A DNA stretch of 59,651 nucleotides from Flavobacteriaceae bacterium (GTDB lineage Bacteria > Bacteroidota > Bacteroidia > Flavobacteriales > Flavobacteriaceae). A model generated the notes under the pieces. It did not search any database. It was not told where the DNA came from and worked only from the letters and a program-made list of their open reading frames with translations. This document shows positions 1 through 8,497 of this stretch, piece after piece. The position numbers and the translations under genes are program-made. Position 1 is the first letter of the stretch. Every line of letters begins with the position of its first letter. The stretch lies in assembly GCA_947451525.1 (NCBI GenBank), contig CANFZM010000016.1:1-59651 (forward strand), in the 5' to 3' direction.

Positions 1-51
1 ATATTTGATTAATTAACAGATGAAAAAAAGTAGTTTTTTATGAAAAATTGG

Positions 52-149
52 GGTGGTCATTTTACTCCGGAATTAGGTGGTCATTTTGAATTGGAATCAG
101 GTGGTCACTTTAAATTGGAATTGGGTGGTCAATATCACCGGAATATGCA
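52..149 (+). mobile_element. Terminal end of an IS21-family-like element
   Basis: The octamer GGTGGTCA starts at 52, 76, 100 and 124, an exact 24-bp period. The series ends in ATCACCGGAATATGCA, a CA-3' terminus. IS21-family elements of Bacteroidota are known to end in several copies of a short repeat of this kind downstream of istB. No transposase is visible, so the rest of the element either lies left of the window or is gone. The family assignment comes from remembered terminal sequences and is moderately sure; the periodic repeats are seen directly. Confidence 0.55.
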
Positions 150-163
150 TCTTAGGTAGATAA

Positions 164-310
164 TTATATAATACCTTTACCGATGAGTTGAGCAAAATCT
201 CTTTCTGTTAAAGTATAATCTAACAAATTTTTCATAGCAGTTAAATGCTTGTTTGCATTGTAGCCTTGAATGACTTGCATTATTTCATCTTCTAGGTCTA
301 GATACAATCA
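164..310 (-). pseudogene. C-terminal remnant of an unidentified protein
   Basis: An open frame of about 46 codons reads LDLEDEIMQVIQGYN...TERDFAQLIGKGII and ends in TAA at 164-166. A TGA lies directly upstream in frame and there is no plausible start, so this looks like the 3' end of a gene truncated near the insertion-sequence end. The composition (DLEDEI, NANKHLTAMKNLLDYTLTERDFAQLIG) is protein-like and not random AT-rich translation. I do not recognise the family. Confidence 0.3.
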
Positions 311-385
311 TTATGTTTTTTTGATTTTATTTTTTCATCTTAATATTAGAAACCGTTAATTGGTATAAATAAATATTCTAATGCT

Positions 386-619
386 TTACTCCATTATTGC
401 TGATTTTTTAATGCAGTCTAATTTATGGTTTTTATTTAAATTTGTGCATTCTTTGTCAAATTCATTTTTAGAAACTTCGTCAATTGTGTTTCTATTTTTT
501 TTATAAAAATTAAAAAAAACGTTACTTATATCGCAAATATCATTTTCTAAATAATTGGTATATTGTTTATTTAAAATAAGGAATGTTCAAGAAATAATAG
601 AGTTTAAACCAAATTTCAT
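386..619 (-). pseudogene. Small gene with an in-frame TGA
   Basis: Starting at the ATG at 617-619, the frame reads MKFGLNSIIS, then TGA, then an uninterrupted run of about 66 residues (TFLILNKQYTNYLEND...DCIKKSAIME) to TAA at 386-388. The start overlaps the stop of the upstream remnant as ATGA, the usual spacing of a translationally coupled pair. The hydrophobic start followed by a charged body could be a small exported protein. The family is unknown, and one nonsense mutation appears to have killed it. Confidence 0.35.
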
Positions 620-1127
620 TTTTTTAATCCTTCCTTTTGAGTTTCTGTTAAATTAGGATTCTTAGCAATAAAATCATCGGTTAATTCTATCATTTTATCC
701 ATTATTTTTATTAACGTTTTTTGAATAGTAAGTATTTTGGCACCATTATTTAAAACCTCATTGTATTTAGTGCCACTTTGATAGTTTTTAGAGAATATTG
801 ACTAATTGGTTTCGTAATATCTAAACAAAAAAACATTTTATCTCTATTATTAAATTCTTCTAATTGAAAAAACCAATAATTTTCATAGTTTGCTATTTTT
901 TGGAATATCTCCTTTCCTTTATTGATAATAGGTAGAGGCAATGTTTTATTGTCGTATAGTTCCATTATTTTATTCATAGCGTTTGCATATTCCTCTGGTG
1001 ACCAATCTTTATTTACAGTTGGAATTCCATTTTCGAAATATTGCATTGAAGTTTCATTATTTTTAATGAATTGTCTTTTACAAAGGAATGGTAATGTGTT
1101 TAAAAAAATTAAGACGATTTTTTTTAT
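616..1127 (-). pseudogene. Decayed exported or lipoprotein-like gene (lost start, one frameshift)
   Basis: The visible 98-residue frame from ATG 1046 begins too late. Upstream in frame it continues as KKIVLIFLNTLPFLCKRQF, a signal-peptide-like stretch with a Cys where a lipobox would end, and the codon expected to be the start is ATA (1125-1127). Near 765 the frame breaks. The sense continues in another frame as TKYNEVLNNGAKILTIQKT...NPNLTETQKEGLKK, ending in TGA at 616-618. A start-codon loss plus a frameshift make this a pseudogene. Its product (DWSPEEYANAMNKIMELYDN..., GKEIFQKIANYENYWFFQLEEF) is not a family I recognise. Confidence 0.45.
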
Positions 1128-1135
1128 ATAAATTT

Positions 1136-1333
1136 TTAGTTTTTATTATTTTCTGCTGCTGCTATATTTTCTTTTCGTGGTTCTTTTTTTAATTCCTATA
1201 AACCATATAAAATAATCCACAACGGAGTTATTAAAAAGCCAATATTGTTAAGTATAGATTTTTTTTGGCGGTATATAAAAGGGAACAAACTTTCTAACGG
1301 CCAATTAGTATTGAAAACCAAAAGAAATAAGTT
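1136..1333 (-). pseudogene. Remnant of a small membrane protein
   Basis: An open frame with one internal TAG (1196-1198) reads NLFLLVFNTNWPLESLFP..., then a hydrophobic segment NIGFLITPLWIILYGL, the stop, and a charged tail ELKKEPRKENIAAAENNKN ending in TAA. A transmembrane segment followed by a Lys/Glu-rich tail is typical of a real membrane protein, so I read it as a decayed gene and not chance. From here to the next gene at 1518 the sequence is AT-rich and I see nothing else in it. Confidence 0.3.
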
Positions 1334-1518
1334 TTAAAAAAGGTTTTTAAAATTGTTATTTAATAATTCTTATACTACTACAAATAGTTATTTTCAGTTA
1401 GAATTTGATATTATTTATTAAATATTTTTATATTTTAGACAATTAATATAATTTAAAATTAGCCAAAATATAATAATCAATAACTAATCAAATTTGCAAA
1501 ATATTTGTTTGCAAATGG

Positions 1519-4500
1519 TTATTCTTTAATGATTTTAGTATTCATTATTTCTTTTTCAGTATAAAGTTTTAGAATATAATTTCCGGTTTTTAGTTCACTT
1601 AAATCAATTTTATTTTCAATTACTGAATTAGACCTTAAAATTCTACCCATAATATCATATACTTCAACTTTGAATATCTTATTATCACTCTTGAATTGTA
1701 AAATGTTTTTTACTGGATTTGGATAAACAGAAATATTGTTGGTTAATTCATTTTCTTGTAAACCTAAAGAATCTTGAATTGTAGTAGTATAATTGTTTGT
1801 AATAATAGGAAAATTGTAATCAAAATATATATTGGCTAAATTGCTAAAAGTATTTCCTGCGACTAAATTGGATTTTGTTTTAATTTTAAAAGAAATGTAA
1901 CCATCATTATTGGCGTCATCAAATGGAAGATTTATATTTTTAAAATGAAATTCAACCTTATTTGTGTTTGAAATATTAGTTTCAACAGAATGGCTTGCTT
2001 TAATAGGTATTAATGTGTTAATGTCGAATTTAGTTGTATCAATAATGTCTTTTACTACAATATTTTGAGCGATTGCATTTCCGTTGTTTTCAAAACGTAT
2101 TAAATAATGAGCATATTCTCCAACCATATTTTGGGTAATTGTTGTTCCTTCTAAGCAAATTTTATCATTCGGGTCAAAAGAATTAACAACAGTTTGATTT
2201 AAGGTTGCAGTATTGTCATTTGGTGTTTCGTCATTTTGACCAATAATTGCAGTAGTATAACTTAAAATATCGCCGTTATTCAATGCAGGAGTTTCTGTTG
2301 GCGAATTTAAGTTAAATATTACACCTACTTCTCTTGTTTCAAAAGGAAGTAAATTTGTAAAACTCCAAGTTAACGAATTTGAGGATTGATTAGAAATTGA
2401 AGGATTAGAAGAAATATAATTTAAGACACTTTCATTAAATGTTAAATCTATAGTTCCTGATTGTGTTGTAGTTCCTTTATTTTTAAATATAATTTTGTAA
2501 TTAGAGTTAAAACCAGCAATAGCTTGATTTATTGGCAGCAAAATAATTTCTAAATCATTATGTAACCCATTTGCAGTTATGCAAAAATCTTGATTTATTA
2601 TATTTCCAAAAGTAGTAGTGCTATTTGTATATGAATTTGGTGTTGCATTGAAATAATTTGGTTGTTCAAAAGCAGGAGTAACGCTAAAATTATTGTTGAT
2701 AGAATACGTTGTATATTGCCCCAAATCATTTGTAAAATTTACTCCATGATCAATTCCATCTGTGTAAAGTAATTTTAAAAATTGAATTTTCGCATCCTCA
2801 CTCGTACATCCATTTTGATCCAAATCAAATATTACATTTCCTGTATAGCTATTGTAAAGTATAGGTAAAGTTGCAATATCTAAGCTCCAAATGGAATTGC
2901 TTTCGTCTGAAACAAATAATTTATTATTAACCCAAGCGAAATTTGAATTTATAATGCTAGGGAAATTATTGTCATAATAATTTAATCTATAATCATTAAT
3001 AGTAGTGTTTTTAAAGCCATCAATCCAAATCCAGGAATCAACATCTAGGTCATAATACCATAAATCAAGCAAACTAGTATTTTCTGAAATTATATTATCT
3101 CCAATCCCACTATATAGCCATAATTTATTGTCTTTAAACCAAAAGAAATTACTTGAATACCTACTTCCTGGCATATTAGTTGGTGAACTTATTCCTTTAA
3201 TACCATAACTTAAATTCTCCTTATTATTTGGCAAACCTTTTATTAAATTCCAAGTATTCAAATTTGTATTGTATTTCCATAAATCATTTACATTACCTAT
3301 ACTACTAAAATTACCTCCAAATAACCATAAATTATTATTTGAATCGATACAATGTGAATAATAATTTCTATTAAACAAAGGGGATAAACTTGAAGGAGAA
3401 GATTCATTAATTCTTACCCACATGTTTGAAGAGAAAGTATATCTCCAAATGTAATTATGAGATATTGCCATTAAATTATTGTTAGTGTCCAAAAAACTAA
3501 TATTATCAAAAGATGGATTTGGAAAATTGGTTAGGGATTCAACATTTAAAACTCCATCGTTTGAAGGTACGCGACTTAAACAAGTAAATTTATTTGTAAG
3601 AGTACTAAATTTCCAAAATGAATTAAGGGTATTATCATAGCTTTGAATTGATTCTGTTGCTATAAAGTATATTTCATTGTTTAAGAACCATGCATTACTT
3701 ATATAGATAGGAGGAAAATTAGCGTCACTTTCTACTCCTACAGTCCCATAATCAAGAGGTTGCGAAAATGCAGCTTGTCGGTATTTCAGTATCTGCCAAG
3801 TATCATTTAGATTATTGTATTTACAAAAACCGTACAAATTTAATCCATTAGTATTATTTACATTTTCAACTAAACTAAAACCAAATAAATTACCTAAATT
3901 ATCTTTAACAATTACATTTGCTTTTGGTTGATTATATACCGATTCTAGGGTTAATGATTCGATATAGGGATAATTATATAATAAACTTGGGCTTCTACCA
4001 CCAATCCAAGTGAAATTATTGGATGTAATATCAAATTTCCATAAATCTAACATTTTTTTTTCAAAATCTAGATAATTATTTCCATAACCTAAATATAAAT
4101 TGTTGTTTTTAATCCAATTAATCCCTTTGTTTCTAGCCATAGGAAAACACAACGAGTTTTCAATGCCTTTAATTCCATAATAACCAGGATGATTTTTTGG
4201 AAATGAAGATAATATTGTATTTGCATTCTTACCTTTCATCCAAGTCCATTTATTTGTTGTAGTATTGAATTTCCATAATGTATTATAATTCATTTTAGAA
4301 CCACTATTTCCTAGATAATCATAACGACCTCCAAACATCCATAAGTTATTATTTGCATCAACCCATGTCATTGCATTTGCTGTTAATGGGGGATTATTTG
4401 TTGAGTTTTCTACATTTTGTATTCCATAATTAGTACTATTGTTATTATTAACTATCGTCCAATTATTTGTAGTCATATTATATTTCCATAAGTAAATAGA

Positions 4501-5385
4501 ATTACCTCTTATGTACACTTCATTGTTATTTGCTTTCCAAACAGAACCTTCATACATACGATTTCCTCCAGGGGTATTTAAAGGTGATTCAATACCTAAG
4601 GTCCCTAAAACAGTAGGACTACTAAGTAGTAAATTTGGGTTTATACCCTTCATCCAAGTCCATTTATTAGTATCTATATTATATTTCCAGACATCATCAA
4701 CATTAGAATTTTGATCACTCAATCCATGATATATATCTCCACTAAATAGCCATAAATTATTAGAATTATCAGTCCAACAAAAACCTCCAGTTCGTGTTTT
4801 TGGAAATGAGTTATCACTAGCAATTCCAAAATCAACATAATTTCCAGTAGTATTATTGATTTCTCCACTTACCCAAGTCCACAAATTTGTAGTAAAATCG
4901 TATTTCCATAAATCAGAATCGGGTTGTATTGTTGCATTTGTAACAATTCCACTAAATAACCATAAATTACCGGAACTATCAATCCATGTTTGTGATTTCT
5001 CTCTTCTTCCAGGAAAGTTAGAAGCACTAGCAACTCCTTTTATGCCAGGTACTATTCCTTGTTCTGTATTGGCAATTGAAAATCCTTCATCAATACACTT
5101 CCATTGTTTTATTGTTGTATTAAAAACCCACAGCCCTTTATATTCATTTACAGCCGTTTTATAAACATAAATATTCTCATTATTGTTATTCCATGTGAGT
5201 GAACTTTCATCAACCACAATATAATTTTTTGGGGAAAATTGATTTAAGGTTTCAAAATAAAAATCTTTATAAGTAGAATCATTATTCATAATTCCGTTAT
5301 ATGATTCTTTACCTCCTATATTTTGCCAAGTTTGAGCGTTTATAGTGTTTACTATAAATAAAATAAGTAAATATTTTAGTTTCAT
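1519..5385 (-). CDS. Large secreted kelch-like protein with T9SS sorting domain
   Basis: The 1288-residue product starts with a signal peptide (MKLKYLLILFIVNTINAQ). It then carries about ten repeats of the form LWKYNxxTNKWTWMKG spaced by 70-90 residues, characteristic of kelch/galactose-oxidase-type beta-propeller blades. Residues from about 950 to 1200 look like DUF11/Ig-like beta domains (IIFKNKGTTTQSGTIDLTFNE; LIRFENNGNAIAQNIVVKDI). The last 75 residues form a type A Por sorting domain (VYPNPVKNILQF, VYDIMGRIL, LSELKTGNYILKLYT, ending TKIIKE). Type IX secretion exports such proteins and cleaves the C-terminal signal at the outer membrane. It stands alone, flanked by decayed DNA. The substrate or ligand is unknown. 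Confidence 0.85.
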   Translation of the reverse strand: MKLKYLLILFIVNTINAQTWQNIGGKESYNGIMNNDSTYKDFYFETLNQFSPKNYIVVDESSLTWNNNNENIYVYKTAVNEYKGLWVFNTTIKQWKCIDEGFSIANTEQGIVPGIKGVASASNFPGRREKSQTWIDSSGNLWLFSGIVTNATIQPDSDLWKYDFTTNLWTWVSGEINNTTGNYVDFGIASDNSFPKTRTGGFCWTDNSNNLWLFSGDIYHGLSDQNSNVDDVWKYNIDTNKWTWMKGINPNLLLSSPTVLGTLGIESPLNTPGGNRMYEGSVWKANNNEVYIRGNSIYLWKYNMTTNNWTIVNNNNSTNYGIQNVENSTNNPPLTANAMTWVDANNNLWMFGGRYDYLGNSGSKMNYNTLWKFNTTTNKWTWMKGKNANTILSSFPKNHPGYYGIKGIENSLCFPMARNKGINWIKNNNLYLGYGNNYLDFEKKMLDLWKFDITSNNFTWIGGRSPSLLYNYPYIESLTLESVYNQPKANVIVKDNLGNLFGFSLVENVNNTNGLNLYGFCKYNNLNDTWQILKYRQAAFSQPLDYGTVGVESDANFPPIYISNAWFLNNEIYFIATESIQSYDNTLNSFWKFSTLTNKFTCLSRVPSNDGVLNVESLTNFPNPSFDNISFLDTNNNLMAISHNYIWRYTFSSNMWVRINESSPSSLSPLFNRNYYSHCIDSNNNLWLFGGNFSSIGNVNDLWKYNTNLNTWNLIKGLPNNKENLSYGIKGISSPTNMPGSRYSSNFFWFKDNKLWLYSGIGDNIISENTSLLDLWYYDLDVDSWIWIDGFKNTTINDYRLNYYDNNFPSIINSNFAWVNNKLFVSDESNSIWSLDIATLPILYNSYTGNVIFDLDQNGCTSEDAKIQFLKLLYTDGIDHGVNFTNDLGQYTTYSINNNFSVTPAFEQPNYFNATPNSYTNSTTTFGNIINQDFCITANGLHNDLEIILLPINQAIAGFNSNYKIIFKNKGTTTQSGTIDLTFNESVLNYISSNPSISNQSSNSLTWSFTNLLPFETREVGVIFNLNSPTETPALNNGDILSYTTAIIGQNDETPNDNTATLNQTVVNSFDPNDKICLEGTTITQNMVGEYAHYLIRFENNGNAIAQNIVVKDIIDTTKFDINTLIPIKASHSVETNISNTNKVEFHFKNINLPFDDANNDGYISFKIKTKSNLVAGNTFSNLANIYFDYNFPIITNNYTTTIQDSLGLQENELTNNISVYPNPVKNILQFKSDNKIFKVEVYDIMGRILRSNSVIENKIDLSELKTGNYILKLYTEKEIMNTKIIKE

Positions 5386-5710
5386 AATTTGATAGTATTC
5401 TTTTATTTAATAATTCTAAATAACTTTTATGTTGTTTTTAATCAATTGTTTTTTTGCTTTTTCTTACTTATCTCTTTAGGATATTGGTTCTAGAAATCTA
5501 TTTATCAATCTGTTAGTAAACATAACTTTATTTACAATAATCTCTTATTTTAGTTAAATTGTAGTAATGGAATATCTTATCCTCACCAAATATATACATT
5601 TTCTTTTATTTTTGTAACTGTTTCTTTTGAAATGCTATTTTTATATTATTTAAGTTAATATTCTATTTTTTTAGGCAACATTACGGCCAATATCAGTAGA
5701 CAAATAGCTA
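5386..5710. other. AT-rich intergenic stretch
   Basis: About 325 bases upstream of the kelch-like gene. It presumably holds that gene's promoter near 5390-5450, but I cannot place a clear TAnnTTTG box. No ORF, RNA or repeat is evident before the intron remnant that follows. Confidence 0.4.
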
Positions 5711-5762
5711 GGTGGTGTGAGAGGCGCACTCCATCAGTTTCTGGCGGAGCCGTCTACTCGAT
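5711..5762 (+). mobile_element. 3' end of a group II intron (domain VI) left as a remnant
   Basis: GGTGGTGTGAGAGGCG...CGTCTACTCGAT has the form of the last domain of a bacterial group II intron. The fold supports this: GAG pairs with CTC, AGGCG pairs with CGTCT, and a single A at 5756 is bulged between the two helices seven bases from the likely 3' end (...CTCGAT), exactly where the branch-point A of domain VI sits. The inner helix is CTCC-AT-CAG / CTG-GC-GGAG around TTT. No domain V hairpin and no reverse transcriptase are found upstream, so only the tail survives. Confidence 0.55.
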
Positions 5763-5787
5763 TGGCAGATAGTTTTTTTATTTAGTT

Positions 5788-6015
5788 TTATTTTCCGTGA
5801 TCATTTTTCATAATCTCATCTAATATTTTCAAAGCCTTGTCGTAACTTATTATATTTTCTTGGTCAATTTTTAATTGATGATTTTCTTCAATAATAATTT
5901 TTTTTGGAATTATTCTAACTTCTTGTTCTATTGCGATAGATTTAATATTTATAGTCACTAGTGTCCACTTAAAATAATTTGAAAACCAGTTGGTTAGCAA
6001 TATGTGCATTGTCAT
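5788..6015 (-). CDS. Hypothetical protein, 75 aa
   Basis: A small open frame with an ATG start between two mobile-element remnants. The N-terminal half is hydrophobic and basic; the C-terminal half is a plausible helix (SYDKALKILDEIMKN). I do not recognise a family. Given the decayed surroundings it could be a fragment or a chance frame. Confidence 0.25.
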   Translation of the reverse strand: MTMHILLTNWFSNYFKWTLVTINIKSIAIEQEVRIIPKKIIIEENHQLKIDQENIISYDKALKILDEIMKNDHGK

Positions 6016-6041
6016 TATTGTAATCTGATTTCATAAGTAAT

Positions 6042-6408
6042 TCATTTACAAGTGTTTTTATAGATTAATGATGCTGATAAAATTTGTAGAATTTCGTAGA
6101 TTGAACGATTGATTTTTAGAACTTTAGCAATCATAGACACCAAGTAATAAGTTATTATTGCGATGTTAATTTGTATGCGTACAGCATTTTCTGTTCTACC
6201 CCAAGAGGTCTTCACTTTTCAGATGTTGTTTAATCCATTTAAAGAATAATTCAATCTGCCAATGCTGTTTATAAATTAAGGCGATTTGCTGGGATGATAA
6301 ATCAAAATTGTTCTTCAAAAAGATTAGCATTTTTTTTGTTTTCAGTATCAAAAAAACATCACTTTTTTTATCTTTTTGGACTTTTTTTTGGCATTGTTTC
6401 ACTTTCAA
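6042..6408 (-). pseudogene. IS4-family-like transposase, C-terminal fragment
   Basis: The frame contains IALIYKQHWQIELFFKWIKQHL, the signature around the catalytic Glu (Y-(2)-R/H-W-x-I-E-x-F-F-K-W-x-K-Q) of IS4-type DDE transposases. It stops after LKSEDLLG near 6197, but the family's C-terminus continues in another frame as WGRTENAVRIQINIAIITYYLVSMIAKVLKINRSIYEILQILSASL, with a TGA at 6042-6044. A frameshift therefore splits the fragment. The N-terminal two thirds are missing and the beginning of the open frame is a TTG in non-homologous sequence. The copy cannot be active. Confidence 0.65.
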
Positions 6409-6536
6409 TTAATTAAATTTTTAATCTAAAGAATTGTAATTTAAAATTTTACAAATAATATGAAAGGGTTGAAAAAAATGCGATATTTTAAATATTTTTT
6501 TGGCTAATTTTGAGTTCAAAAGTTTTACCTAAATTG

Positions 6537-6567
6537 TTTGTAGAATTAAAAATAAGGACTATATTTG
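6537..6567 (+). promoter_or_regulatory. Promoter of tRNA-Val
   Basis: TTTG at 6537-6540, a 19-bp spacer, and TATATTTG at 6560-6567 match the Bacteroidota -33/-7 consensus TTTG-N19-TAnnTTTG. The tRNA begins about 37 bases downstream of the -7 box. Confidence 0.7.
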
Positions 6568-6604
6568 TAGCCTAATAAAAGAGGAATATTAAATCCTAAT
6601 ATTA

Positions 6605-6679
6605 GGGCGATTAGCTCAGCTGGTTCAGAGCACCTCGTTTACACCGAGGGGGTCGGGGGTTCGAACCCCTCATCGCCCA
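6605..6679 (+). tRNA. tRNA-Val (anticodon TAC)
   Basis: A 75-base cloverleaf. Acceptor GGGCGAT pairs with ATCGCCC before discriminator A. The D arm is GCTC...GAGC. The anticodon stem is CCTCG/CGAGG with loop TTTACAC, anticodon TAC. The T arm has loop TTCGAAC. CCA is not encoded. A promoter lies upstream and a terminator 7 bases downstream, so it is a single-gene unit. Confidence 0.95.
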
Positions 6680-6685
6680 CATAAG

Positions 6686-6714
6686 ACTTCAACAGAAATG
6701 TTGGAGTTTTTTTT
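6686..6714 (+). terminator. Rho-independent terminator of tRNA-Val
   Basis: ACTTCAACA and TGTTGGAGT form a 9-bp stem (one G-U) around GAAA, followed by a run of eight T. A second, nearly identical copy lies 102 bp downstream. Confidence 0.8.
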
Positions 6715-6756
6715 ATGACATTTCCTCAATAAAAAATTCTAGAAAATCTAACATTT

Positions 6757-6836
6757 GGTTCGAAGATAAATCAATATCGCCCACAAAACTTCAACAGAAA
6801 TGTTGGAGTTTTTTTTATGACATTTCCTCAATAAAA
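6757..6836 (+). repeat. Decayed tRNA 3' half with duplicated terminator
   Basis: GGTTCGAA (T-loop) at 6757-6764 and ATCGCCCACA at 6776-6785 match the 3' half of the tRNA-Val upstream, with the stretch between them scrambled. The next 50 bases, including the hairpin at 6788-6809 and its T run, are an almost exact copy of the sequence after the intact tRNA (to CCTCAATAAAA). This is either a deleted second tRNA of a tandem array or the far attachment half of an excised integrated element. Confidence 0.6.
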
Positions 6837-6943
6837 TTTTTCAGAAAAGTTAAAATTGGAGATTTCAAATTTTTTAAATGGAACAAAAATAGATAAAGCG
6901 TATCTGATTGTATTCTTATTTGCAAAACCCTAGAAATAGCGCT

Positions 6944-7531
6944 CTAGTCTTTAATTTTAAACTTGTATATAATAGTACCAATCTGTCTTTCAGTTTCGTT
7001 TGGGCTAAGTTCCCATTTGGTTTTTAAAGCCGCTTTTTTAGCTTCATTCATTAGGCAAGTATTAGAATTGGTAGTGCCTCTAAAACCAGAAATAGCATCA
7101 ATAGTATTCCCGTTTTTATCTACTGTAATTTTAACAACTATGGTACCATATTCGTTGCCGCAACTGTTTTCGGGTTTCGGAGCTATTATTGGTTTTCTTC
7201 CTAAAAGAGAATAGCCTAATCCAGTTCCGTTTTCGTTGTGAGCCCCTTTTCCATAGCTATTTTCTCCACCGTTTCCTGATCCAGTTCCTGATCCAATTTC
7301 TTTCGAAACGGAGCTTTCATTAGAATTCACAATGCCATTAGAAGTAGTCGGATTATTTTTTTTCAGAAGTTTTCCTAAAGCATCTTGAACTTTTAACTCG
7401 TTTTTTTTGTCTTCAATAGACTTACCTTTGGTTTTTTTAGAACTTTCTAATTTGGAATTTTGTTCTATTTTTTCTTGACAAAAAAATAAATTACTAGATA
7501 AAATAAAACAGCAAATAATTATTTTTCTCAT
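6944..7531 (-). CDS. Secreted TonB-C-terminal-domain-like protein
   Basis: From ATG 7531 it has a signal peptide MRKIIICCFILSSNLFFCQ, a charged stretch, a Gly/Asn-rich linker (GSGTGSGNGGENSYGKG) and, over roughly the last 75 residues, a TonB-C-like domain (YGTIVVKITVDKNGN, then EAKKAALKTKWELSPNE...GTIIYKFKI). The longer frame back to 7543 would use a TTG inside the preceding gene; the ATG one base after that gene's stop is preferred. It lacks the N-terminal membrane anchor of a normal TonB and looks like a truncated paralogue of its upstream neighbour, with which it shares the linker and C-domain. An adaptor or receptor-side role is only inferred. Confidence 0.6.
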   Translation of the reverse strand: MRKIIICCFILSSNLFFCQEKIEQNSKLESSKKTKGKSIEDKKNELKVQDALGKLLKKNNPTTSNGIVNSNESSVSKEIGSGTGSGNGGENSYGKGAHNENGTGLGYSLLGRKPIIAPKPENSCGNEYGTIVVKITVDKNGNTIDAISGFRGTTNSNTCLMNEAKKAALKTKWELSPNETERQIGTIIYKFKIKD

Positions 7532-7532
7532 A

Positions 7533-8444
7533 TTAATTTCCAATTTTAAAGTTTATTACCACAAATCCGATTTGAGTTTCTGGGGCATTTGCATCAGGAA
7601 GCCATTTAAATGTTTTTGCAGTTTCAATTGCCGGATTTACTAAACATGGGTCTGTATTTGTTGTGCCTTGCGATCTTTCTGCTCTAAATACATTTCCTTG
7701 CTGATTTACATAAACCTTAACAACTACGGTTCCGTATTCATTACATGTTTGAGCCTTAGGGTTGTTGCTAAAAAGTTTTCTTCCTTTTAATCCCCAACCA
7801 TTTCCTTTTCCTTTTCCAGAGTTAATTCCTACACCATCACCACTGCCATCACCATAAACACTATTGCCATATTTGCCGTTTCCTAATCCTTTACCATCAT
7901 AGTTTTTTGAATTTTCGTCTCCAAGTTTAGAGCCTTTATTTTTATTTACATTATCATTGCCATCCGCCTCTTTTTTATTCCCGTGAAGCAAATTAGTCAC
8001 AGCATCATCCACTTTTCTAATAACAGGTTTTTTTACTTCAACAGGTTTTACAACCTCGGGTTTTATTAAAACTTTCGGGTTTTTTACGGGTTCGTGTTTG
8101 GCAATTACCACATCGGTTTTGTCGGCATCAGCATCTTGAGAAATAATATCTTCTTGCGGTGTTTCTTGTGCAGTAATAGGTTTACTGTTATTTTTAACTT
8201 CCAAGTCTTTGCTTTTATAATTTGTTCCCGATCCTAAATCGGAATCTCCAAAATTAACAGTAACACCACCTCCGCCACCTCCAGCCATTGCTAACAGTTC
8301 AGCATCCGATGGTGGCCAAAAACGGACAAAAAATAAAACACAAAGAAGTATACAATAGAGTATTGTAGCGATTATCAGCGATTTTTTTTTATCGGATATA
8401 GAAGAATTGAGTGTACTCTTTATTGCTAATGATGTTAACCCCAT
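7533..8444 (-). CDS. TonB family energy transducer
   Basis: This 303-residue protein has one N-terminal transmembrane helix (SLIIATILYCILLCVLFFVRF, about 23-43), a Pro/Lys/Val-rich periplasmic spacer (VKNPKVLIKPEVVKPVEVKKP), a Gly/Asn-rich segment and a C-terminal TonB domain (YGTVVVKVYVNQQGN...TQIGFVVINFKI). TonB couples the inner-membrane proton motive force to outer-membrane receptors. The GGGGGG stretch and the GLKGRKLFSNNP motif before the C-domain are typical of Flavobacterium homologues that sit next to ExbB/ExbD. No exbBD is in this window, so it must work with subunits encoded elsewhere. It is transcribed with the secreted paralogue just downstream. Confidence 0.75.
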   Translation of the reverse strand: MGLTSLAIKSTLNSSISDKKKSLIIATILYCILLCVLFFVRFWPPSDAELLAMAGGGGGGVTVNFGDSDLGSGTNYKSKDLEVKNNSKPITAQETPQEDIISQDADADKTDVVIAKHEPVKNPKVLIKPEVVKPVEVKKPVIRKVDDAVTNLLHGNKKEADGNDNVNKNKGSKLGDENSKNYDGKGLGNGKYGNSVYGDGSGDGVGINSGKGKGNGWGLKGRKLFSNNPKAQTCNEYGTVVVKVYVNQQGNVFRAERSQGTTNTDPCLVNPAIETAKTFKWLPDANAPETQIGFVVINFKIGN

Positions 8445-8497
8445 GGAATCTTTTTTTATTTAACGCTGAAATATACTAAAAATTGTTGTTTTACTAT

